A DNA stretch of 59,893 bases from Candidatus Woesearchaeota archaeon (GTDB lineage: Archaea; Nanobdellota; Nanobdellia; Woesearchaeales; UBA583), in the NCBI GenBank assembly GCA_027858315.1, contig JAQICV010000075.1:1-59893 (forward strand), written 5' to 3'. This document shows, piece by piece, positions 44,157 through 51,124 of the stretch. Position numbers and translations under genes: made by a program. The stretch's first letter is position 1. Each line of letters starts with the position of its first letter. Under the pieces are notes generated by a model. It ran no database searches. It was given only the letters and a program-made list of their open reading frames with translations, and was not told the origin of the DNA.

Positions 44157-46079
44157 TCAACTAATCAAAACACTACCTTTTTTTCTTTGAGATTGATAAC
44201 TATTCTTACCACATAAAACAGTATAATCATAAGTTCCACTTAAAGCAAAAGTTCTATTATATTGCCACTGATTAATAGAATTATTCCAATCTAAATCATA
44301 AGTTCCATCAAAAAATTGAATTTCACAATCAACATCTTGAAGAATATATCCAACACCTTGATTTTCAACTGCAAGCAAATCCACTTGTCCATCCCCATTA
44401 ATATCAGATAAATCTAAACCATCACCTTTACCATAAATATTAACCGGTCCGACATCACCATCTCCTAAATCATATTTCCATAAAAAATTTAATTCTTTAT
44501 CATATGAATGCACCTCACCATTTTCCAAACCAACATATATATTTTCTCCAATCTCAATACTAATTGCATCAATTTCAGCCGAAGTAATTTCAACATAATC
44601 AATAAACTCCGTTCCATTATAAATCGACAAATATGAAGGACCACCTCCATACAAAGTATTCCCCATTAAAATTTCAAAAACTCCATCATTAGCATAATCA
44701 AATTTATACATCTCATTAACCTTATCTAAATTAGACTCTGTCGAATATGCACCATTACTATATAATTCATTACCTAAATAATCATAATATCTAATATATT
44801 CAAATCCTGAGAATGCGACATCATCAAACCCATCTTTATTCCAATCAACAAATGCTATAGAATACAAACCATTACCTAATGAAGTAGTATTAAAAATTTG
44901 ATCTCCAGTATAATTAATCAAAAAAAAATAATTAGTTGAGCCCGTATAAGTAGCTATACCCAATTCATCAAAACCATCTTTATCCATATCATTACATTCA
45001 ATTTCTTTCCCATATGCACCATAATACTCAGTCCATAAAATAGAGAAATCATTATCTAAACCTATAACATGAGAATTATTAGTTATAGTAAATTCATCAT
45101 TTAATCCATCTCCATCAAATTCACAATTTTCAACTAAAATAGTATCATCTGAAGTCAAATCCAAAATTTGCTCAATTCCTCCAGATTTATTTAATATATG
45201 AACATCACCATTAACTACTGGGACAATTAAATCATTTTTAAATCCATCATTATCATAATCAAATAATTCGAAATCATAAATATAACCACCTGAGATTCCT
45301 GTATCCCATAAATCACTACCATCTTCATTGAATGCATACATTCGTCCTGATTTTGCTACAAGAACTTCATCACTAATTCCATCTTCATCCAAATCAACTG
45401 CAAGTATTTTCATTATATAAGCACCATAATCAATAGTATTCCAAATGACTCTACCAATATAATTTTCAGTAAAACCAATACCTGAAAAATTAAAATCATC
45501 AGTAGTATAATTAATTTGAAAATTAACTTGTTCTCCACTAAGTTTGCCTAAATCAATCATAAAACTCAAAGAAGTACAATAGCCATGGCAATCATAATCA
45601 AAATTATAAGTTTTAGTATAAATTTCATCCTCTGTAAAAACTTTAACATCATACTTTCCATTCAAATCCTCAGAACAAGAACTTAAATCTATTTCACCTA
45701 AACCACTTTCGATATTTTCTAAAATATTACAATCAACTCCACCAACAGTAACTTTTAAAATACTCAAATTTTCCGAACTAGGATTATTAAAATAAAGATT
45801 TCCATCAATCAAAGTATTAATTCCAGAATACATAGAATCAAGATCACCTTTAATTTGTGCATCATCTAAAAGATTACTAGAATAAGAACTATACCAATTA
45901 TTAAAACCAACAACAGCAAAAACACTAACAACTAAAAGTAAAGAAATAGCTACAACTGGAGATATTCCCTTTTTGGTTTTAGAAAAAATGGTACATGATA
46001 ATTGAAAATTATCAGTACTAGAAATCTTTGATTTCTTTGTACCGAACGAAGAATGAGTGACTGCAGATTTTTTAAACAT
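44157..46079 (-). CDS. pilin-module surface protein P1 with FG-GAP/VCBS-like propeller
   Basis: A 640-residue protein. The class III (pilin-type) signal core is KKGISPVVAISLLLVVS followed by FNNWYSSYSS, with predicted cleavage at Gly38/Ile39. Unlike its three relatives (6-7 residues before the cut), it carries a 35-residue N-terminal extension encoded by a copy of the short repeat element. The shared module continues to about 160, with Cys117-x17-Cys135. After it come seven or more FG-GAP-like blades (LAVDLDEDGISDEVLVAKSG, LFDYDNDGFKNDLIV, FVDWNKDGFDDVAFSG), probably a Ca-binding beta-propeller. Likely a pilus-linked adhesin. Confidence 0.78.
   Translation of the reverse strand: MFKKSAVTHSSFGTKKSKISSTDNFQLSCTIFSKTKKGISPVVAISLLLVVSVFAVVGFNNWYSSYSSNLLDDAQIKGDLDSMYSGINTLIDGNLYFNNPSSENLSILKVTVGGVDCNILENIESGLGEIDLSSCSEDLNGKYDVKVFTEDEIYTKTYNFDYDCHGYCTSLSFMIDLGKLSGEQVNFQINYTTDDFNFSGIGFTENYIGRVIWNTIDYGAYIMKILAVDLDEDGISDEVLVAKSGRMYAFNEDGSDLWDTGISGGYIYDFELFDYDNDGFKNDLIVPVVNGDVHILNKSGGIEQILDLTSDDTILVENCEFDGDGLNDEFTITNNSHVIGLDNDFSILWTEYYGAYGKEIECNDMDKDGFDELGIATYTGSTNYFFLINYTGDQIFNTTSLGNGLYSIAFVDWNKDGFDDVAFSGFEYIRYYDYLGNELYSNGAYSTESNLDKVNEMYKFDYANDGVFEILMGNTLYGGGPSYLSIYNGTEFIDYVEITSAEIDAISIEIGENIYVGLENGEVHSYDKELNFLWKYDLGDGDVGPVNIYGKGDGLDLSDINGDGQVDLLAVENQGVGYILQDVDCEIQFFDGTYDLDWNNSINQWQYNRTFALSGTYDYTVLCGKNSYQSQRKKGSVLIS
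45983..46064 (-). repeat. short element F inside the start of P1
   Basis: Core TACCGAACGAAG...TGAGTGACTGCA at 46040-46064, with two attached hairpins: AGAAATC/GATTTCT (46020-46036) and a GTAC-TGATAATT stem (45991-46018). Here the element is read in frame with the gene and yields the peptide AVTHSSFGTKK in the P1 N-terminal extension. The corresponding element at 47916 would give AVTHLSSFGI. Confidence 0.65.
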
Positions 46080-46137
46080 AATATAAATAAAAATTAATAT
46101 TATTTAAAGAGTTTGTAACTACTAGAAAAAATAAAAA

Positions 46138-46680
46138 TTATTCCCAAAAAAATTTTGGTAAAGAGCCAAGATTAAAACTCCAAACAGTAGGATCCCATGA
46201 AATCATAGGTTCATTAGAATTTCCATAAAAATAAGAAATTTCATTTTGTCTAGCACTAACTGTTTGTCCATTTTGTTCTAAGCCTACAGCTAAGTTAGGA
46301 TTTCCAGATACATTATTATAATATGAATTAGTAATAACTCCCATAAAATTATTGCCAATAAATCCTCCCAACTCTAAACCTACTCCAGAAACATTACTAA
46401 TTGAATAAGAATTCTCTATATCTCCAAATAAATACCCTACTAAACCTCCAACTTTATCATTTCCTGAAATAGTAGAAATAGAATAAGAATTAGCAATATA
46501 TCCTCCATTAGAATTTAAAAGTCCAACTAATCCTCCAACACTATCTCCAGTAGAAATTACTTCTCCTTTAAAATAAGAATTATTAATCATACTACCGGAA
46601 AATCCAACACTAAAACTCAAATTGAATTGAATAATTAACAAAAAAACAAAAATCCATGAAATCTTAAATAAATTTTTCAT
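46138..46680 (-). CDS. secreted GLUG-repeat protein
   Basis: A 180-residue exported protein. The start chosen is ATG at 46678-46680, because GGAGGTG lies 8 bases before it and the next residues form a good signal peptide (MKNLFKISWIFVFLLIIQF, cut near FS-VG); a longer frame would add six unlikely residues. Then come four GLUG-type repeats (DSVGGLVG, DKVGGLVGYLFGDIENSYS, LELGGFIG). The tail ends SWDPTVWSFNLGSLPKFFWE, as GLUG proteins often end. It looks like the continuation of the repeats of the preceding gene, separated from them by the new signal peptide. One base separates the two genes. Confidence 0.72.
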   Translation of the reverse strand: MKNLFKISWIFVFLLIIQFNLSFSVGFSGSMINNSYFKGEVISTGDSVGGLVGLLNSNGGYIANSYSISTISGNDKVGGLVGYLFGDIENSYSISNVSGVGLELGGFIGNNFMGVITNSYYNNVSGNPNLAVGLEQNGQTVSARQNEISYFYGNSNEPMISWDPTVWSFNLGSLPKFFWE

Positions 46681-46681
46681 T

Positions 46682-47584
46682 TTAATTAACACCTCCAATT
46701 AAACCACCAACATAATCATTACCTTGAACAACTCCAGACACAACTATTAAATCTATAGTTGAAGCAAAATCATACCCAATTAAAGCACCAACAAAATCTT
46801 TGCCAGTAATATTAACATTATTTAAATAAAGATTAAATATATAACCATTTTCACCTACTCCAAATAATCCAACATTATCTTCTAAGGATCTATCAATAAA
46901 TAAATCCATTATAGATTTATAATTTCCATCTAAACTCCCTTTAAAGTGTACCCCTATATTCCCTAAAGGATCAAATCCTAATCCAGCATTCCAATTAATT
47001 GTGTCAGAACAATCAATATTTTGAATAAGTGAAAAATTCCCCAATAAAACTGAAGAAGACTGTCCAATCAATTGTAACTGAGAACAATTACATATCTTCC
47101 ACGGATTCCCTAAACTTCCATCTCCTTCTTGAAAACCTTCAGGAGTTGTTGCATTACAAACTAAAACAACACTTCCACTTAAACTAACATCTTCAACATA
47201 TATAGTTTCTCGAACAATTTTATCTTCCATCATAATGACAACATCAGGAGTAGAACTACTAACTCCACCACTTAAACAAGAACTTAAACTTAAATTAGAA
47301 ATCCCTGAATCTAAACTAATATTAGTATAACAAACTTCACCATCAACAATAACTTTAGAAACTATTAAATTATCATAATTACTATTTTTCACATATAATT
47401 GATCACCAATTATTGCTTCAACTCCAACTGCACCAAAATCATTGCTTCCACTTTGTTCCAGATTATTAAACATCTCACTAGAATAACTACTATACCAATT
47501 TTGAAACCCAACAACTGCAACAACACTTACAACTAAAAGTAATGCTATAGCAACAACTAGAGATATTGCTTTCTTAAAATTCAT
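46682..47584 (-). CDS. pilin-module surface protein P2 with GLUG repeats
   Basis: A 300-residue protein. Short pilin signal MNFKKA then ISLVVAIALLLVVSVVAVV, FQNWYSSYSSEMF, and the shared module with Cys85-x17-Cys103. A second part from about 148 starts CNATTPEGFQEGDGSLGNPW and leads into GLUG repeats (DNVGLFGVG, DFVGALIGYDFAS, DYVGGLIGGVN). The array ends abruptly at the stop, while the next gene goes on with the same repeats. Position 9-10 has Leu instead of the usual Pro in ISPVV. Confidence 0.75.
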   Translation of the reverse strand: MNFKKAISLVVAIALLLVVSVVAVVGFQNWYSSYSSEMFNNLEQSGSNDFGAVGVEAIIGDQLYVKNSNYDNLIVSKVIVDGEVCYTNISLDSGISNLSLSSCLSGGVSSSTPDVVIMMEDKIVRETIYVEDVSLSGSVVLVCNATTPEGFQEGDGSLGNPWKICNCSQLQLIGQSSSVLLGNFSLIQNIDCSDTINWNAGLGFDPLGNIGVHFKGSLDGNYKSIMDLFIDRSLEDNVGLFGVGENGYIFNLYLNNVNITGKDFVGALIGYDFASTIDLIVVSGVVQGNDYVGGLIGGVN

Positions 47585-47654
47585 AAAAATAAATAATGAT
47601 TTACTTTTTAAACATTTGTTTAAACAAGTAAGAGTAACAACCTAAAATAAAACT

Positions 47655-47679
47655 TAAAAATTTCAATTAGAAATTTTTA
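47655..47679 (-). terminator. hairpin at the end of the DUF5654 gene
   Basis: TAAAAATTTC-AATTA-GAAATTTTTA, a perfect 10-bp stem with a 5-base loop that overlaps the stop codon of the 74-residue membrane protein. Terminator or 3'-end stabiliser by position. Confidence 0.45.
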
Positions 47680-47901
47680 TTTTGTTGCATTAGCTGCAAC
47701 ATTTCCAATCCAAATCGCCGCAAATACTGCCAAAACAGTTACAAGTATTGCATAAATCCAAGGACCACTAGAAGCTAAAGAATAAAGAACTCCACCTTCT
47801 GCAAACATAGACTTAATTGCATCATTCCATGCAAGAGCAGCAACCAGACCAAAGGCCGCAGTAATTAACGCTGCTAATTTTTCAACTACATCTTTTCTCA
47901 T
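47677..47901 (-). CDS. DUF5654 family membrane protein
   Basis: A 74-residue protein with two membrane helices. The first half KLAALITAAFGLVAALAWNDAIKSMF is the characteristic core of DUF5654, a small-protein family seen in DPANN archaea and candidate-phylum bacteria. The function of the family is unknown. Its first 13 coding bases with 5 bases upstream are duplicated 62 bases further upstream, around element A. It may be transcribed alone because a strong hairpin separates it from the AI-2E gene. Confidence 0.7.
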   Translation of the reverse strand: MRKDVVEKLAALITAAFGLVAALAWNDAIKSMFAEGGVLYSLASSGPWIYAILVTVLAVFAAIWIGNVAANATK

Positions 47902-47915
47902 TTTTATATATAATA

Positions 47916-47960
47916 AGAAAAGATACCGAACGAACTCAAGTGAGTGACTGCATCTTTTCT
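47916..47960 (-). repeat. short element A with 18-base duplicated start
   Basis: TAAAAATGAGAAAAGATG (minus strand) is present exactly twice: at the real start of the DUF5654 gene (47889-47906) and at 47951-47968. Between them lies TACCGAACGAACTCAAG followed by TGAGTGACTGCA (+ strand). Arms 47916-47924 and 47952-47960 (AGAAAAGAT/ATCTTTTCT) are perfect complements. From the upstream copy a short frame MRKDAVTHLSSFG would be translated. Confidence 0.75.
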
Positions 47961-47980
47961 CATTTTTAAAAAGAATGATA

Positions 47981-48016
47981 AAGATAAAAAAATCGTTAAG
48001 CAGATTTTTTTATCTT
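47981..48016 (-). terminator. strong hairpin after the AI-2E transporter gene
   Basis: AAGATAAAAAAATC-8 bases-GATTTTTTTATCTT, a perfect 14-bp stem, between the AI-2E family gene (stop at 48079) and the DUF5654 gene. Transcription of the transporter would run into a T-rich stretch here. Confidence 0.5.
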
Positions 48017-48078
48017 CCTCATTGTGTATTTAAACATGAATTTAAGTATTTAAAAAGGTTTTGATAAAAAAAATAAGC

Positions 48079-49083
48079 TCAAGCTACAAAATACTCCTGA
48101 TGATAAACTTTAATCAAAGTTTTAAACAAAGAAACAATTAGAGGACCTAAAACTATACCAATCATACCAAATGTTGAAAGACCAATAATAACTCCTAAAA
48201 ATACTTCAAGTGGATGAATATCTGCAAATTTGCCAACAAGTTTTGGTCGAACAATATTATCTACATTTGAAACAACAACAACTCCCCAAACTAAAACAAA
48301 AACACCTTGCCAAATCTGTCCTTCAATAAGTAAAAAGATTCCTGCAGGAACCCAAATTAAAAATGCTCCAATTACAGGTATAACAGATAAAATCATCATT
48401 ATAAAACCCCAAAAGAATGCTCCTGAAACTCCAGCAATAATAAACGAAATCATTCCTAAAAATCCTTGAATAATTGCAGTTAAAACTTGTCCTATTAATA
48501 CTGCCCTAGTAACCTTCCCACTCTCTAAAATTAAATGCTGTGAATTCTTTTTTGAAAAAGGTAAAATATCACAAACAAGCTTGATAACTTTATCCTTATC
48601 CAATATCAAATAAAACATAACAAAAAACATAACAAAAACTGATATTAAAAAATTTGAAGTAAGAGAAACAAACTTAGGCAAAGTAGTCTTAGCCTCACTC
48701 TTAAATAAAGTTCCCAAATTATTAACTCCTTCAGAAATAGAAATCTCGGTCCCTGTCAAATCAAAAATTGTCTGTTCATATTTTGAATAACCCTCAGGAT
48801 CCAAATCTAAATTATTAATCTGATTAAGCGCAACACTAGCCCCTATAGATAACGGAATAAAAACTACCAATAAAACAAAAACAATAACTAAAGATGCACT
48901 CAAAATTTCTTTACCTTTAGTCTTTTTCAAAAAATAACTATAAACTGGATAAACTAAAAAACTCAAAATAACTGCTGTAATAATAGGTGTCAAAAAATTC
49001 CTAAGCATATACAAAATAATCAAACCAAAAAAAAACACTAGTATCAATGCAGAATATTTTTTATTATAATTATCTTTAACCAT
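48079..49083 (-). CDS. AI-2E family transporter
   Basis: A 334-residue membrane protein with seven to eight helices. The family landmarks are present: FVMFYLILDKDK near residue 155, AVLIGQVLTAIIQGFLG near 193, ILSVIPVIGAFLIWVPAGIFLL near 235 and DNIVRPKLVGKFADIHPLEVFLGVIIGL near 275. Members move different small solutes (AI-2 in E. coli TqsA, Na+/H+ in others), so the substrate is open. It lies inside the surface-protein region but is unrelated to it in sequence. Confidence 0.88.
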   Translation of the reverse strand: MVKDNYNKKYSALILVFFFGLIILYMLRNFLTPIITAVILSFLVYPVYSYFLKKTKGKEILSASLVIVFVLLVVFIPLSIGASVALNQINNLDLDPEGYSKYEQTIFDLTGTEISISEGVNNLGTLFKSEAKTTLPKFVSLTSNFLISVFVMFFVMFYLILDKDKVIKLVCDILPFSKKNSQHLILESGKVTRAVLIGQVLTAIIQGFLGMISFIIAGVSGAFFWGFIMMILSVIPVIGAFLIWVPAGIFLLIEGQIWQGVFVLVWGVVVVSNVDNIVRPKLVGKFADIHPLEVFLGVIIGLSTFGMIGIVLGPLIVSLFKTLIKVYHQEYFVA

Positions 49084-49126
49084 ATACTAATATATAAAAA
49101 TTAATTTATAAAAGTTTGTAGGAAAA

Positions 49127-50020
49127 TCAAGGAGTACAAACTGACCCCTGTCCCAAAAAATCTGGTTGAGCTAAAACCCAAGAAGTAGTAGAAGTATTAA
49201 ATGAACTACATTCATTTACTTGATCTACATCCCAAGAACTCAAATCACTATTAAAACTAATTGCATCATAAAATAAAGTATCCATATCTAAAACAGAACT
49301 AACATTCCAAGAACTCAAATCACTTGTAAAATTACTTGCTCCCAAAAACATTCCTTCCATTGTTGTAACTTTCCCAGTATCCCAAGAACTCAAATCACTA
49401 TTAAAACTATTTGCACCTTTAAACATAACATACATAGTAGTAACTTTTCCAGTATCCCAAGAACTCAAATCACTTGTGAAATTAGTTGTATCTCTAAACA
49501 TCGAGTACATATATACTGCATTACTAGTATTCCAACCACTTAAGTCTTGATTGAAGTTATGGCATCCATCAAACATATACCCTAAAGCAGAAGAAGAACT
49601 TACATCCCATAAACTTAAATCTTGATTGAAATCAAGTGCTCCATCAAACATCTGAAAAAAATCTCCAACATTACTAACATTCCAATTACTAATATCTCCA
49701 TTAAAATGAGCTGAACCTCTAAACATAGATTCCATATCATTAACTTTTGAAACATTCCAAGAATTTAAATCCTGATTAAAAGTAGGATTAGCATCAAACA
49801 TATAATCCATATTTGTTACATTACTAACATCCCAAGAATTTATATCTTGATTAAAATTTGAATGAGCAAACATCTGTTTCATAGTTGTAACTTTTCCTGT
49901 TTCCCAAGAACTTATATCTCCATTAAAAGAAGAATAATCAAACATATAATACATATATTCAACATTAAAAACATCCCAAGAACTTAGACTTCCATAATAA
50001 CCATTTGCAGTAGAAAACAT
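49127..50020 (-). CDS. BspA-like repeat protein, downstream part of interrupted P3
   Basis: A 297-residue stretch made of about ten 25-residue units of the type VSNVTNMDYMFDANPTFNQD (BspA/DUF285-like repeats) and a C-terminal SFNTSTTSWVLAQPDFLGQG ending. It has no signal peptide and no pilin module. It is in the same frame as the upstream gene; only the TAA at 50024-50026 and one codon separate them, in the middle of a repeat unit. It is therefore the second half of one 629-codon gene. Independent translation from the ATG at 50018-50020 is possible but there is no ribosome binding site. Confidence 0.7.
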   Translation of the reverse strand: MFSTANGYYGSLSSWDVFNVEYMYYMFDYSSFNGDISSWETGKVTTMKQMFAHSNFNQDINSWDVSNVTNMDYMFDANPTFNQDLNSWNVSKVNDMESMFRGSAHFNGDISNWNVSNVGDFFQMFDGALDFNQDLSLWDVSSSSALGYMFDGCHNFNQDLSGWNTSNAVYMYSMFRDTTNFTSDLSSWDTGKVTTMYVMFKGANSFNSDLSSWDTGKVTTMEGMFLGASNFTSDLSSWNVSSVLDMDTLFYDAISFNSDLSSWDVDQVNECSSFNTSTTSWVLAQPDFLGQGSVCTP

Positions 50021-50023
50021 ATT

Positions 50024-51016
50024 TTACATATTAACAACTGAGCTAACATCCCAAATAGATAAATCACAATTAAAAGAATCAGTATCATGAAACATACTAA
50101 CCATACTAGTAACTGAACTTACATCCCAATTACTTATATCTCCAATAAAATGACTATCATAAGAAAACATATAATCCATATCAGTAATTCCAGATAAATT
50201 AGGTCCATCTAAAGAACTAAGACTTTCTAAATTATTGCAATTTGAAAATTGTTCTCCTCCATCAGATAATTTTAAAGAACTCCATTGATTAATAGAAATT
50301 AATTTATCACCATCATCATTATTATCTTCCCAAGCATTCCCAGCATTAAAAGCAAAACCATCAACTTGTCCTGTTAAATTAACTTGATATTCCCCACCAA
50401 TAGCATAAGTATGATTGATTTCAGGTTGATTATAAGAAGTAATTGAATCATTAGTTCCATCTCCCCAATAAACTATGAAATCATAAGTACCATCACTTTG
50501 TAAAGGAAGAGTCAAATTGTTAAATCCTGAAACTCCAACATCAATACTAACATTCCAAATACTAATAAATGTATTAGTAACAATCGGCAAATTATCACTC
50601 ACAGAAATTAAACTAGAATCATCTAGATAAACAGTTTCTCTAATAATCATATCCTCAGTAATTATTACAACATCAGGAGTATTTCTAATTCCACTAACAT
50701 TTAAACAATCACTCAAACTAAAATTAGAAATTCCTGAACCTAAACTAATATTTTCATAACAAACTTCTCCATCAACAGTAATTTGAGCAATAGATAAATT
50801 TTCTAAATTAGTATTTTTAATATAAAGTTGGTCATCAATTACTCCTTCAACTCCTACATTACCAAAATCAGTACTTCCACTTTGTTCCATATCACTAAAC
50901 ATCTCAGAAGAATAACTTTGATACCAAGAATTAAAACCAACAACAGAAATAACTGCAACAACCAATAACAAAGCTATTGCAACAACTGGACTAATAGCAG
51001 ATTTATTCAAATTCAT
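50024..51016 (-). CDS. pilin-module surface protein P3 with BspA-like repeats, upstream part
   Basis: A 330-residue protein. Pilin-type signal MNLNKSA-ISPVVAIALLLVVAVISVV, FNSWYQSYSSEMF, then the shared module with Cys86-x17-Cys104. Next is a PKD/BspA N-terminal-like domain (TLPLQSDGTYDFIVYWGDGTNDSI; NHTYAIGGEYQVNLTG) and two to three BspA-like units ending VSSVVNM just before a TAA. The same reading frame continues beyond the stop with NMFSTANG, which completes the repeat unit. Interpreted as a gene with an in-frame stop codon. Confidence 0.78.
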   Translation of the reverse strand: MNLNKSAISPVVAIALLLVVAVISVVGFNSWYQSYSSEMFSDMEQSGSTDFGNVGVEGVIDDQLYIKNTNLENLSIAQITVDGEVCYENISLGSGISNFSLSDCLNVSGIRNTPDVVIITEDMIIRETVYLDDSSLISVSDNLPIVTNTFISIWNVSIDVGVSGFNNLTLPLQSDGTYDFIVYWGDGTNDSITSYNQPEINHTYAIGGEYQVNLTGQVDGFAFNAGNAWEDNNDDGDKLISINQWSSLKLSDGGEQFSNCNNLESLSSLDGPNLSGITDMDYMFSYDSHFIGDISNWDVSSVTSMVSMFHDTDSFNCDLSIWDVSSVVNM

Positions 51017-51124
51017 ATAAATAAATTATATTAAACATATTTAAAACTTTGTGAGTTTTAAGAACTCACAACAAGATTAAAAATTTATAATTTTTTGACT
51101 TTATATTCAAAAATAAAAAATAAC

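Noticed and set aside
46681-46698. Earlier start of the GLUG protein (MEVLIK)
   Set aside because: It would overlap the end of P2 and put charged residues before the signal peptide. The ATG at 46680 has GGAGGTG at a good distance.
49127-50020. Independent secreted BspA-like gene
   Set aside because: No signal peptide or ribosome binding site, and it is in frame with the gene before it across a single stop codon.
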